From positions 1 through 64,000 of the forward strand of contig CAYVRP010000019.1 in NCBI GenBank assembly GCA_964454025.1: a stretch of 64,000 nt of DNA, given 5' to 3'. This stretch comes from JAFGBI01 sp964454025 (GTDB lineage: Bacteria > Myxococcota_A > Polyangia > Polyangiales > Polyangiaceae). The notes under the pieces were generated by a model that had not been told where the DNA came from, ran no database searches, and worked only from the letters and a program-made list of their open reading frames with translations. Positions within the stretch are counted from its first letter, which is position 1. Every line of letters begins with the position of its first letter. Made by a program: the position numbers and the translations under genes. Positions 35,423-44,001 of the stretch are shown here, in pieces.

Positions 35423-36781
35423 TCACTCGAGCGCGGCGCGTCCTCCCGTGGCGATCACGCGGCGGTACCAGCGAGCGGAGTCCTTCAGCCGCCGCTCCTG
35501 GGTGCGAAAGTCCACGTGCACGAGCCCGAACCGCTCCTTGTAGCCCTCGGCCCACTCGAAGTTGTCCATGACGGACCAGTAGAAGTAGCCCTCGACCGGG
35601 ATCCCCTCCTCGATCGCGCGGTGCAGCCAGCGCAGGTGCCGGGCAACGTAGTCGATGCGCGCCGGGTCGTGGACCTCCCCGTCGAGGCAGACCCAGTCGC
35701 GACCAGAGACGCCGTTCTCCGTGACGACGACGGGGAGGCCGTAGCGCTCGTGGAAGAACCGCGGTCCCCAGTAGAGGATCTCCGGGGTGACGGGCCAGTC
35801 GGAGCCGGTGCGCGGGTGCCCCGCCGGCCAGCCGTCGTCGGCGCCCCCGGGGCGTGTCCGGGAGGAAGCCGGGTAGCCCATGTAGGAGTTGACCCCGAAG
35901 AAGTCGAGGGGCTGTCGGATCGTCTCCAGGTCCCCCGCGCGGATCGACGGCGCGTCGCGACCGAACAGGGCGAGCCCATCCTCCGGGTATTGGCCGAAGA
36001 AGACCGGATCCATCCACCAGGAATTCGTCCAGACCGTCGGCTCCCGCATCGCGAAGGTCAGGCGGCGCGCGAGCGCGAGCGCCGGTTCGCTCTCGTCGTC
36101 GGGGATCACCACCAGCCCCACGGGCGCGTACCCCACCGCGGCCGGCTGGCGAGTGGTCGCGCGAATCGCGCGGACCCCCTCCCCGTGGGCGAGGAGCGCC
36201 ACGTGGGACGCGCGGAGCAGCTCGGCCGGGGTCAGCCGGAGCCCCGGGGCGTGCGTCCCGTCACGGTGCCCCATCCCGATGAAGACCTGCGGCTCGTTGA
36301 GCGTCATCCAGCGCCGCACGCGGTCGGAGAGGCGGTCGACCACCACCGCCGCGTAGTCGGCGAACCAGCCCGCGGCGTCCCGGTTCAACCAGCCCCCACG
36401 CTCGAAGAGCGCCTGCGGGTAGTCCCAGTGGAAGAGGGTGACCCAAGGCTCCACGCCGGCCGCGAGCAAGCAGTCGATCAGTCGATCGTAGAAGGCCAGT
36501 CCGCGGGCGTTGACCTGCCCCGTCCCCGCGGGGAGCACGCGGGGCCAAGACACGCTCAACCGATACCCACGGAGCCCGATCGCCTGCATCAGGGCGACGT
36601 CCTCCTCGTAGCGGTGGTAATGATCGCAGGCGACGTCGCCCGTGTGGCCATGCCAGATCACGCCCGGTCGCCGGCAGTACAGATCCCAGACGCTCGGCCC
36701 CTTGCCGTCCGCGGCGACGGCGCCCTCGATCTGGTACGCCGCCGCGGCGGCGCCCCACACGAACCGGTCGGGGAAGGTCAC
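35423..36781 (-). CDS. GH1 beta-glucosidase
   Basis: A 452-residue family 1 glycoside hydrolase of normal length. It opens with FPDRFVWGAAAAAYQIEGA, followed by GPSVWDLYCRRPG, DHYHRYEEDVALMQAIGLRGYR and HWDYPQAL. The acid/base Glu is in MTLNEPQVF (NEP) and the nucleophile Glu in VVTENGV (TENG); GYFYWSVMDNFEWAEGYKERFGLVHVD is split here into GYFYWSVMDNFEW and GYKERFGLVHVD. It hydrolyses beta-linked disaccharides such as cellobiose from the non-reducing end. There is no export signal, so it is cytoplasmic. The start is a GTG (complement of 36779-36781). Tail-to-tail with the CBM3 lipoprotein. Confidence 0.96.
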   Translation of the reverse strand: MTFPDRFVWGAAAAAYQIEGAVAADGKGPSVWDLYCRRPGVIWHGHTGDVACDHYHRYEEDVALMQAIGLRGYRLSVSWPRVLPAGTGQVNARGLAFYDRLIDCLLAAGVEPWVTLFHWDYPQALFERGGWLNRDAAGWFADYAAVVVDRLSDRVRRWMTLNEPQVFIGMGHRDGTHAPGLRLTPAELLRASHVALLAHGEGVRAIRATTRQPAAVGYAPVGLVVIPDDESEPALALARRLTFAMREPTVWTNSWWMDPVFFGQYPEDGLALFGRDAPSIRAGDLETIRQPLDFFGVNSYMGYPASSRTRPGGADDGWPAGHPRTGSDWPVTPEILYWGPRFFHERYGLPVVVTENGVSGRDWVCLDGEVHDPARIDYVARHLRWLHRAIEEGIPVEGYFYWSVMDNFEWAEGYKERFGLVHVDFRTQERRLKDSARWYRRVIATGGRAALE

Positions 36782-36999
36782 GGTTGCTGGCTTCGGCGCC
36801 GGGCACGCTAGCAGATGGGCGGCCGAGCGGGGCGACGGAAGGCCCCGCGCCGGCGCCGACGCGCCCCCGGTCGAGCCCGCGATGTACTATTCGACCCCCG
36901 GCGCGTCCTTCCGTGACCCCGCGTCCACGGCGCGCCAGCGCCGGCAGGCCCGCCGGCGTCGCCGCGCCACCGCCCCTCCCCCGCCGCGTCCTACCCGCC

Positions 37000-38307
37000 A
37001 TGGTCAGCCGCCACGACGACGATCCCACCGTCCTCTACCTCGACGCCGCCGCGGCCCACGCGCAAGCTTTCGAGCCCGCCGAGGCTGAGGTCCTGGAGGC
37101 CGTCAACGCCCGCGTCGCGGCGCGCGCCTCCACCGAGGAAGTGCTCGCCTTCGTCTTCGAGCGCACGGCCCCGATCATCCCGGGCGATCGCCTCTCCGTC
37201 GCCTTCATCGAGGACGACGGGCAGCGGCTGGTTTCCTACCACACCGTCGCTCGCTACGCGCCGCTGGTGCTGGACCGCGGCTTCGCCGCGGACCTGCGGC
37301 GAAGCTCGCTCGCGCGCGTCCTCGCCACCGGCGCCGTCCGGATCATCGGCGATCTGTCCGCATACCTCGCCCGCCACCCCGACAGCCGCTCGTCGCGAGC
37401 GCTGGTCGCCGAGGGGGTCCGCGCGTCGATCACCTGCCCGCTCCACGTCGAGTCGCGCGCCGTCGGGGTGCTCTTCCGGAGCTCGCGGGAGCCGCAGGCC
37501 TTCGCCCCGCGGCACGCCGCCCTGCACCTGGCGCTCACCGAGCGGCTGGCCCAGGCGATCGAGAAGACCTACCGCCTCGAGCAGCTCCGGGCCGCGAACC
37601 AGGCGTACTCCGAGGTGCTCGCCTTCGTGAGCCACGAGCTGAAGAGCCCCGTCGCGGCCATGGTTTCGACCGCCGAGCTGCTCCGCGACGGGTACGTCGG
37701 CGCGCTGTCCGAAGCGCAGCGCGAGGCCGTGTCCCGGATCATCACGCGGGGCCACTACCTGCTCGATCTGGTGCGCGACTACCTCGAGCTCGCCCGCCTC
37801 GAGGGAGGCAGTGTCGCCTACGCCCCCCGCGCGGACGTGGACCTGGTGCGCGACGTCCTCTCCCTGGCGCTGGACGTGATCCGCCCGGAGGTCGAGCGCC
37901 GTCGGGTCCGCGTCGAGATCGCGGCGCCGGCCGATCTCGGGCCGGTGCACCTCGCCCCGAGCCTGCTGCGCGTGGTCCTCGTCAACCTGCTGAGCAACGC
38001 CGTCAAGTACGGCCGCGACGCAGGGCAGCTGCGAGTCGAGGTCCGTCGCGACGCCGACGAGGTCGGCCTCACCGTCTGGAACGAGGGGCCCGGCTTCCCG
38101 CCCGCGGAGCAGGCCCGACTGTTCCGCAAGTTCTCCCGGCTCCAGGTCCCCGAGCTGCTGCGCGAGCGGGGCTCGGGCGTGGGCCTCTACACGGTGTGGC
38201 GGCTGGTGGGGCTCCACGGCGGACAGGTGACGGCCCGCTCCGAGCCCGGCGCGTGGGCGGAGTTCACGGTGCGCCTGCCGCAACCGCCCGCCGCAGCGCG
38301 CGAGTGA
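37000..38307 (+). CDS. Cytoplasmic GAF-domain sensor histidine kinase
   Basis: A 435-residue soluble kinase with no membrane segment. A GAF domain lies at about 28-185 (RASTEEVLAFVFERTAPIIP, then RASITCPLHVESRAVGVLF). The HisKA domain has phospho-accepting His in VLAFVSHELKSPVAAM, and the HATPase_c domain has the N box NLLSNAVKYG and VWNEGPGFP. GSGVGLYTVWRLVGLHGG forms the G boxes. The catalytic set is complete. The start is ATG at 37000; upstream codons are low-complexity. Its TGA stop is the first half of an inverted repeat that opens the long AT-rich region upstream of the hydrogenase operon. It is the nearest kinase upstream of hoxF and could sense redox, gas or ligand through GAF. No response regulator is fused or adjacent on this side. 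Confidence 0.93.
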   Translation: MVSRHDDDPTVLYLDAAAAHAQAFEPAEAEVLEAVNARVAARASTEEVLAFVFERTAPIIPGDRLSVAFIEDDGQRLVSYHTVARYAPLVLDRGFAADLRRSSLARVLATGAVRIIGDLSAYLARHPDSRSSRALVAEGVRASITCPLHVESRAVGVLFRSSREPQAFAPRHAALHLALTERLAQAIEKTYRLEQLRAANQAYSEVLAFVSHELKSPVAAMVSTAELLRDGYVGALSEAQREAVSRIITRGHYLLDLVRDYLELARLEGGSVAYAPRADVDLVRDVLSLALDVIRPEVERRRVRVEIAAPADLGPVHLAPSLLRVVLVNLLSNAVKYGRDAGQLRVEVRRDADEVGLTVWNEGPGFPPAEQARLFRKFSRLQVPELLRERGSGVGLYTVWRLVGLHGGQVTARSEPGAWAEFTVRLPQPPAAARE

Positions 38308-38320
38308 TAAATCGTTATCA
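38305..38320. promoter_or_regulatory. Perfect inverted repeat TGATAA-N4-TTATCA
   Basis: TGATAAATCGTTATCA is a perfect 6-4-6 dyad that includes the stop codon of the GAF kinase. It is strongly AT-rich against the background. It resembles 7-1-7 Fur-family boxes, but the spacing is one base longer. It may be an operator or part of a transcription stop. Confidence 0.5.
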
Positions 38321-38333
38321 TAGGTTTCAAAAT

Positions 38334-38346
38334 ACGATTATATCGT
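38334..38346. promoter_or_regulatory. Inverted repeat ACGAT-N3-ATCGT
   Basis: ACGATTATATCGT has perfect 5-base arms around TAT, 13 bases downstream of the first dyad, in an AAAAT-flanked context. It shares the ATCG half-site with its neighbours, suggesting repeated binding sites of one regulator. Confidence 0.45.
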
Positions 38347-38410
38347 GCTGGCCTGCGACGGCCCGGGAGGTCGAGGACGACCCCGATCCGGCGGCTAAGT
38401 GCCGTTTCGG

Positions 38411-38427
38411 AACGACATTTTATCGTT
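38411..38427. promoter_or_regulatory. Inverted repeat AACGA-N7-TCGTT
   Basis: AACGACATTTTATCGTT has perfect 5-base arms around an AT-rich centre that includes a TTTTAT stretch usable as a -10-like element. Third member of the dyad cluster upstream of hoxF. Confidence 0.45.
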
Positions 38428-38837
38428 ACTTCCATCACAGCGTGCTACCGGCGCGCAAATCGGATTGCCAATACTGCCGCCGCTTCCTGAGGAGCGCAGC
38501 GTTGCCAGCTACTGGTCGTGCCACGAACATGAGCCAACGTGTTATCGACTCGACGGGAGGTCGCCCCGCGAACGCGCGGTCAGGTTCGGACCGGGCGACA
38601 CGGAAACGGCGCGCAGCAGCGCCAGTCCTTTGATGTCCCGAGGCGCGGATTGTCCTTGTCAGCGGGCGCGACTTGCACCACCATTCGCGCGTCCTCGGAC
38701 CTCGTCTCACGGCCAGCCCACGGTAGGACCGATAGGCCGGCGAACACGGTGGCCGGCAGCCGGGACGGCGTCCCGGCTCTGACCAACGCCGTTGGGTGCC
38801 CGTAACGAGATCCCGATTCGGCACATGCGAGGTGTCC

Positions 38838-40679
38838 ATGAGCGAAGCTCTGAGTACGGTAGTCAAAGAGGCCTGCGCCGCCGCCGAGCACGACCGCACC
38901 CGCCTGATGGACGTGGTCAGCCAGGTGCAGTCCCGCCTGGGGGCGGTCCCGTCACCGGCCATGGACCTCATCGCGGCCGAGCTCGGCTGCCGTCGCGTCG
39001 AGGTGGAGGCGGTCGTGTCGTTCTACGCGTTCTTCTCCGCCGAGCCCCAGGGCAAGGTGGTGATCCGGGTCTGCAACGACGTGGTCGATCGTCAGGAGGG
39101 CGCGGACGCGGTGCTCGAGGCCTTCGCCGACGCGCTCGGGATCCGGCCCGGCGAGACGACGCCGGACGGCAAGATCACGCTCACCACGACGCCCTGCATC
39201 GGCATGAGCGATCAGGCGCCGGCGGCCCTCATCAACTCCGAGGTCTTCGTCGAGCTGAACCCCTCCAAGGCGCGCCAGATCGCGCTGGAGCTCGTGGCCC
39301 ACGGCGACCCGCACCGCGTGATCACCAAGCTCGGCGACGGGAACAACGCCCACCCGCTGGTGCGCTCGATGGTGCGCAACAACATCCAGCAGGCCGGCCC
39401 GGTCATCTTCGCCGACTTCACCGCGGGGACGGCCCTGCGCAAGGCGCTCGCGATGACGCCGCAGGAGGTCATCCGCGAGGTGAAGGCCTCGCGGGTCCGC
39501 GGCCGCGGCGGCGCTGGCTTCCCGACGGGGATGAAGTGGGACTTCGCGCGGGCGGCCGCCGGTGACCGGAAGGTCGTCCTCTGCAACGCCGACGAGGGCG
39601 AGCCCGGCACCTTCAAAGACCGCGCGATCCTGACCGAGCGCTCCGCCCTGGTCTTCGAGGGCATGACCATCGCCGGGTACGCGGTCGGCGCCGACCTCGG
39701 CATCATGTACCTGCGCGCCGAGTACCTCTACCTCCGTGCGTTCCTGGAAGACGCGCTCGCCCAGCGTCGTGCGGCGGGCCTGCTCGGAAAGGCGGTCGGC
39801 GGCAAGGCGGGTTTCGACTTCGACATCCGCATCCAGATGGGCGCGGGCGCCTACGTCTGCGGCGAGGAGACGGCGCTCATCAGCTCGTGCGAGGGCCGGC
39901 GGGGCGACCCGAAGAACCGGCCGCCGTTCCCGGCGCAGGAGGGCTACCTCCGCCGCCCCACCGTGGTGAACAACGTGGAGACGTTCTGCTGCGTAGCGCG
40001 GGTGCTCGAGCAGGGCGCCGGCTGGTTCGCGCAGCTCGGGTCCAAGGGCACGAGCGGCACCAAGCTGCTGAGCGTGTCCGGCGACTGCAAGCGCCCCGGC
40101 ATCTACGAGGTCCCCTTCGGCACCTCCCTCACCGAGCTGCTCGCCCTGGCCGACGCCGAGGACGTGGCGGCCGTGCAGGTGGGGGGACCGAGCGGGCAGC
40201 TGGTGGGTCCCGCGGACTTCAAGCGGACGATCTGCTACGACGACCTGGCGACCGGCGGGTCGATCATGATCTTCAACTCGACCCGGGACGTCCTCAAGAT
40301 CGCCCGTGAGTTCGTCGAGTTCTTCTGCGAGGAGAGCTGCGGGTACTGCACGCCGTGCCGGGTCGGCAACGAGCTGCTCAAGGAGCGGCTGGACGCCATC
40401 ATCGCCGGCCGGGGCGAGCCCACCGACCTCGCGTACCTCGGGGAGATCGGGGCCGTCATGAAGCTCGCCAGTCGCTGCGGGCTCGGGCAGACCAGCGCCA
40501 ACCCCGTGCTGACCACCATCAAGAACTTCCGTCCCGCCTACGACGCGCGTCTCCGCGCGCCGACGCACGGCGAGCAGCGGCGGTTCGACTTCGCGGCGGC
40601 CGGCGCCGGCGCGGAGCGGATCGCCGGGCACGCCAGCGTGCAGCACGGAGCGCACGGCCAGCACGGCGCGGCGGAGTGA
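38838..40679 (+). CDS. hoxF: NAD-coupled [NiFe] hydrogenase diaphorase subunit HoxF
   Basis: A 613-residue subunit that transfers electrons between the iron-sulfur chain and NAD+. Residues about 1-150 are a fused NuoE-like domain; the rest is NuoF-like. Visible are the FMN site GRGGAGFPTGMKW with NADEGEPGTFKDR, the NADH site GAGAYVCGEETALISSCEGR, and the [4Fe-4S] ligands SCGYCTPCR plus a distal Cys in SRCGLGQTS. In the NuoE-like part only two of the four expected [2Fe-2S] cysteines are seen: VCNDVV lacks the second of C-x4-C, and TPCIGMSD lacks the second of C-x3-C. That cluster may therefore be absent. The start is ATG at 38838 with GAGGTG upstream. First gene of hoxFUYHW, spaced 9 bases from hoxU. 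A His-rich tail (HGAHGQHG) ends the protein. Confidence 0.96.
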   Translation: MSEALSTVVKEACAAAEHDRTRLMDVVSQVQSRLGAVPSPAMDLIAAELGCRRVEVEAVVSFYAFFSAEPQGKVVIRVCNDVVDRQEGADAVLEAFADALGIRPGETTPDGKITLTTTPCIGMSDQAPAALINSEVFVELNPSKARQIALELVAHGDPHRVITKLGDGNNAHPLVRSMVRNNIQQAGPVIFADFTAGTALRKALAMTPQEVIREVKASRVRGRGGAGFPTGMKWDFARAAAGDRKVVLCNADEGEPGTFKDRAILTERSALVFEGMTIAGYAVGADLGIMYLRAEYLYLRAFLEDALAQRRAAGLLGKAVGGKAGFDFDIRIQMGAGAYVCGEETALISSCEGRRGDPKNRPPFPAQEGYLRRPTVVNNVETFCCVARVLEQGAGWFAQLGSKGTSGTKLLSVSGDCKRPGIYEVPFGTSLTELLALADAEDVAAVQVGGPSGQLVGPADFKRTICYDDLATGGSIMIFNSTRDVLKIAREFVEFFCEESCGYCTPCRVGNELLKERLDAIIAGRGEPTDLAYLGEIGAVMKLASRCGLGQTSANPVLTTIKNFRPAYDARLRAPTHGEQRRFDFAAAGAGAERIAGHASVQHGAHGQHGAAE

Positions 40680-40688
40680 GGTGACCCC

Positions 40689-41405
40689 ATGACCGACAGC
40701 GTCAAGTTCAAGATCGACGGCAAGGAGATCACGGCGCAGGCCGGGCAGACCATCCTGCAAGCGGCCACGGCGGCCGGCGTCTACATCCCCCACCTCTGCG
40801 CCCACCGGGAGCTCCACCCCTGGGGGAGCTGCCGCGTCTGCATGGTGAAGGTGAACGGGCGCGCCCAGGCCGCCTGCATCCAGCCCGTCACGGAGGGCGC
40901 GGTGGTCGAGAACGACACCCCCGAGCTCCTGAACGTGCGCCGGGTGCTGGTGGAGATGCTCTTCGTCGAGGGGAACCACGTCTGCCCCGCCTGCGAGAAG
41001 AGCGGAAATTGCGAGCTGCAGGCGACGGCGTACCGCCTGGGCATCGCCTCGCCCCGCTTCCCCTACGCGTTCCCGCGGCGACAGATCGACGCCACCCACC
41101 CGGACATCATCATCGAGCGCAATCGGTGCATCCTGTGCGCCCGCTGCGTCCGCGCCTCCAGCGACGTCGATGGCAAGCACGCCTTCGATTTCGTCGGGCG
41201 GGGAACGCACAAGCGAATCGCCGTGAACGCCGAGGCCGGGCTCGGCGGGACCGACGCCGCGGCCACCGACAAGGCCATCGAGGTCTGCCCCGTGGGCTGC
41301 CTCATGAAGAAGCGGGTCGGCTTCTCCGTCCCGGTGGGCCAGCGCCGGTTCGACCAGAAGCCGATCGGATCCGAGATTGAGCACGCCGCGGGCGTCACGA
41401 GGTGA
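40689..41405 (+). CDS. hoxU: [NiFe] hydrogenase diaphorase iron-sulfur subunit HoxU
   Basis: A 238-residue NuoG-N-like electron-transfer subunit. Ligand sets in order are the [2Fe-2S] domain (HLCAHRELHPWGSCRVCMVK, with a further Cys in AACIQP), the His-x3-Cys type [4Fe-4S] site (NHVCPACEKSGNCELQ), and a second [4Fe-4S] site (CILCARCVR with CPVGCL near 200). It carries electrons from HoxYH to the flavin of HoxF in the cytoplasm. The start is ATG at 40689 after GAGGTGA. Its TGA overlaps an upstream GTG of hoxY, so translation is probably coupled. The C-terminal roughly 35 residues after CPVGCL are unremarkable. Confidence 0.96.
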   Translation: MTDSVKFKIDGKEITAQAGQTILQAATAAGVYIPHLCAHRELHPWGSCRVCMVKVNGRAQAACIQPVTEGAVVENDTPELLNVRRVLVEMLFVEGNHVCPACEKSGNCELQATAYRLGIASPRFPYAFPRRQIDATHPDIIIERNRCILCARCVRASSDVDGKHAFDFVGRGTHKRIAVNAEAGLGGTDAAATDKAIEVCPVGCLMKKRVGFSVPVGQRRFDQKPIGSEIEHAAGVTR

Positions 41406-41413
41406 GCCAAGCC

Positions 41414-41959
41414 ATGAGCAAACCCAGAGTTGCCACGACGTCCATGTGCGGCTGCTTCGGCTGCCACATGTCGATCCTCGACATCGACGACCGCATCCTG
41501 AAGCTGGTCGAGCTGATCGAGTTTCACAAGTCGCCGATCAACGACATCAAGACCTTCACCGAGCGCTGCGCGGTCGGGCTCATCGAGGGCGGCGTCGCCA
41601 ACGACGAGAACTACCACGTGCTCAAGGCCTTCCGAGAGAACTGCGACGTCTTGGTGTCGGTGGGCGAGTGCGCGAAGACCGGCGGGGTGCCGGCCATGCG
41701 CAACCCCATCCCGCTGCACGAGTGCCTGGAGGAGGCGTACCTGAAGGGCCCCACCGTCCACAACCCGCTGCAGGTGATCCCGAACGACGTCGAGATCCCC
41801 CTGTTGCTCGACAAGGTCTACCCCTGCCACGAGGTCGTGAAGATCGACTACCACCTCGCCGGCTGCCCGCCCTCGGCCGACACCATCTGGGAGGCCTTGG
41901 TCGCGCTGCTCTCGGGCAAGCCGATCGAGCTCCCCTACGCCCTGCTCAAGTACGATTGA
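41414..41959 (+). CDS. hoxY: [NiFe] hydrogenase small subunit HoxY
   Basis: A 181-residue small subunit holding the proximal [4Fe-4S] cluster. Ligand motifs are SMCGCFGCHMSILDID at the N-terminus, VGECAKTGG in the middle and HLAGCPPSADTIWEAL towards the end. There is no Tat signal and no extra ferredoxin domain, as expected for a soluble bidirectional (group 3d) enzyme. I prefer the ATG at 41414, with GAGGTGA upstream, over the GTG at 41402 that overlaps the hoxU stop. It pairs with HoxH, whose start follows 16 bases after this stop. Confidence 0.96.
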   Translation: MSKPRVATTSMCGCFGCHMSILDIDDRILKLVELIEFHKSPINDIKTFTERCAVGLIEGGVANDENYHVLKAFRENCDVLVSVGECAKTGGVPAMRNPIPLHECLEEAYLKGPTVHNPLQVIPNDVEIPLLLDKVYPCHEVVKIDYHLAGCPPSADTIWEALVALLSGKPIELPYALLKYD

Positions 41960-41975
41960 TACCGGAGGCTTGACC

Positions 41976-43439
41976 GTGACAACTGCAAGCGGCACCCAGC
42001 GCATCGTCATCGAGCCCGTCACTCGCGTCGAGGGGCACGGCAAGGTCACCATCCACCTGGACGAGCAGGGGAAGGTCACCCAGGCGCGCATGCACATCGT
42101 GGAGTTTCGTGGCTTCGAGCGGTTCGCTCAGGGCCGCCCCTACTGGGAGATCCCGGTCCTGGTGCAGCGCCTCTGCGGCATCTGCCCGGTGAGCCACCAC
42201 CTCTGCGCGGCCAAGGCGATGGACGTCATCGTGGGTGCCGACCGCCTGACGCCAACCGCCGAGAAGATGCGGCGGCTGATGCACTACGGGCAGACCTACC
42301 AGTCGCACGCCCTGCATTTCTTCCACCTCGCGTCGCCCGACCTACTGTTCGGCTTCGGCGCCGACGTCACCAAGCGCAACGTCATCGCGGTGGCCGCGGA
42401 GTTCCCGGAGCTGGCGGTGCAGGGGGTGATGATGCGCAAGTTCGGCCAGGAGATCATCAAGGCCACCGCCGGCAAGAAGGTGCACGGCACCGGCGCCATC
42501 CCCGGAGGCATCAACAAGAACCTCTCGATCGCGGAGCGCGACGGGTTCCTCAAGGACCTCGACCAGCAGCTCGCGTGGGCGCGGGGAGCCCTGAAGATCG
42601 CCAGGGACTACACCGTCGAGAACCTGGACAAGGTCAAGGACTTTGGCTCCTTCGACTCGAACCACGTCGGGCTGGTCACCGCGGACGGGACCATGGATCT
42701 GTACGATGGCCTCTTGCGCGCCATCGACGCCCAGGGCAACCGCATCTTCGACATGGAGCCGGCGCGCTACCTCGACCACATCGCCGAGGAGGTCCGACCC
42801 TGGTCGTACATGAAGTTCCCGTTCATCCGCTCGCTCGGCCCCGAGCGCGGCTGGTACCGCGTGGGGCCCCTCGCCCGCATCAACGTCGCGGAGCGGATCG
42901 ACACCCCCGAGGCGGAGCAGGCGCGGCGAGACTTCATGGCCGTCACCCACGGCAAGCCCAACAACATCACGATGGCGTACCACTGGGCCCGGATGATCGA
43001 GCTGCTGCACTCGGCGGAGAAGATCCGGGATCTGCTCCACGATCCTGACCTGCAAGGCACGGATCTGGTGGTCAAGGGCCAGCGACGCGAGGAGGGGGTG
43101 GCGATCATCGAGGCGCCCCGCGGCTCGCTGTTCCACCACTATCGGGTCAACGATCGCGACGAGGTCGTGATGGCGAACCTCATCGTCTCCACTACCAGCA
43201 ACAACGAGCCGATGAACCGCGCGGTCAGGCGGGTCGCCGAGCAGCACCTGCAGGGGGCGCCCGCCATCACGGACGGGCTCCTCAACCACGTCGAGGTCGC
43301 GATTCGCGCCTATGACCCCTGCCTCAGCTGCGCGACCCACGCCCTCGGGCGAATGCCACTGGTGGTCGAGCTGTTCGACCACGCGGGCCGCCGGCTGCAG
43401 CGCCGCAGTCGGGGTGTGACGGTGGACGCCGCCAGCTGA
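41976..43439 (+). CDS. hoxH: [NiFe] hydrogenase large subunit HoxH
   Basis: A 487-residue catalytic subunit that carries the Ni-Fe(CN)2CO site. It opens IEPVTRVEGHGKVTIH. The N-terminal Cys pair is in RLCGICPVSHH (RxCGxCxxxH), and the C-terminal pair is in DPCLSCATH near residue 448. About 30 residues follow that His and would be cleaved by the HoxW protease after Ni insertion. It functions with HoxY in H2 oxidation or production coupled to NAD(H). The GTG at 41976 is preferred because GGAGG lies seven bases upstream; an in-frame TTG at 41970 sits too close to that site. No hyp maturation genes are in the window, so they must lie elsewhere. Confidence 0.97.
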   Translation: MTTASGTQRIVIEPVTRVEGHGKVTIHLDEQGKVTQARMHIVEFRGFERFAQGRPYWEIPVLVQRLCGICPVSHHLCAAKAMDVIVGADRLTPTAEKMRRLMHYGQTYQSHALHFFHLASPDLLFGFGADVTKRNVIAVAAEFPELAVQGVMMRKFGQEIIKATAGKKVHGTGAIPGGINKNLSIAERDGFLKDLDQQLAWARGALKIARDYTVENLDKVKDFGSFDSNHVGLVTADGTMDLYDGLLRAIDAQGNRIFDMEPARYLDHIAEEVRPWSYMKFPFIRSLGPERGWYRVGPLARINVAERIDTPEAEQARRDFMAVTHGKPNNITMAYHWARMIELLHSAEKIRDLLHDPDLQGTDLVVKGQRREEGVAIIEAPRGSLFHHYRVNDRDEVVMANLIVSTTSNNEPMNRAVRRVAEQHLQGAPAITDGLLNHVEVAIRAYDPCLSCATHALGRMPLVVELFDHAGRRLQRRSRGVTVDAAS

Positions 43440-43455
43440 GCCGCGGGGGGAGCGC

Positions 43456-43977
43456 TTGACGCCGCGCGGAGGTTCGGGAACGAGGTTTCTCGTGATCGGG
43501 TACGGCAATCCCGGCCGCCTCGACGATGGCCTCGGCCCGGCGCTCGCCGCGCGGCTGGAGGCGGCGGCGCTCCCGGCCGTGTCCGTCGAGGCGGACTACC
43601 AGCTCCAGGTCGAGGACGCGGAGGCGGTGAGCCGCCACGACGTCGTCGTGTTCGCTGACGCGGCCGTGGCGGGCGCGACCCCGTTCTCCGTGTCCGAGGT
43701 GGTCCCGCGCCGTGGCGTCGCTTTCACGTCGCACAGCCTCGATCCGGAGGAGGTCCTCGGGCTCGCCCGCGACCTCTTCCACGCCACCGCGCGCGGCTTC
43801 GTCCTCGGGATCCGTGGGTACGAGTTCGACGACTTCGGCGAGCGTCTTTCGCCGGGCGCGACCCGCAACCTCGCCGAGGCCGAGGCGTTCCTGCTCTCCG
43901 TCCTGGCGACCGACGACGTCGCTGCGCTGGTGCAGCGCGCGCGATCGCCGGCGGCGCCAGGCCCCTGCTCCGCCTAG
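43456..43977 (+). CDS. hoxW: Hydrogenase maturation protease HoxW
   Basis: A 173-residue member of the M52 hydrogenase maturation endopeptidases. It carries the family opening FLVIGYGNPGRLDDGLGPAL (GxGNxxxxDDGxG, with the Asp that probes Ni) and a central block with VVFADAAV and FTSHSLDPEEVLGLA, whose His is the second metal ligand. It trims the C-terminus of HoxH. The start is a TTG at 43456 with GGGGAG upstream. It is the last structural gene of the hox operon, followed 24 bases later by a lone receiver-domain gene. The Ala/Pro tail is unremarkable. Confidence 0.92.
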   Translation: MTPRGGSGTRFLVIGYGNPGRLDDGLGPALAARLEAAALPAVSVEADYQLQVEDAEAVSRHDVVVFADAAVAGATPFSVSEVVPRRGVAFTSHSLDPEEVLGLARDLFHATARGFVLGIRGYEFDDFGERLSPGATRNLAEAEAFLLSVLATDDVAALVQRARSPAAPGPCSA

Positions 43978-44001
43978 GGCGGACCCTGCTCGGAGTGTGT
44001 C

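Larger units (their letters stand above)
38308..38837. other. AT-enriched intergenic region upstream of the hydrogenase operon
   Basis: About 530 bases without a convincing gene. The first 240 are markedly less GC-rich than the rest of the window and hold three inverted repeats sharing ATCG/CGAT cores (38305-38320, 38334-38346, 38411-38427). A small dyad TCGTGCCACGA also lies near 38516. Short frames (for example 34 codons from 38529) lack ribosome sites. The hox promoter is presumably here. Confidence 0.6.

Noticed and set aside
38435..38971. 178-codon minus-strand frame and several short frames in the region upstream of hoxF
   Set aside because: No family resemblance, no ribosome sites, and overlap with the hoxF start.
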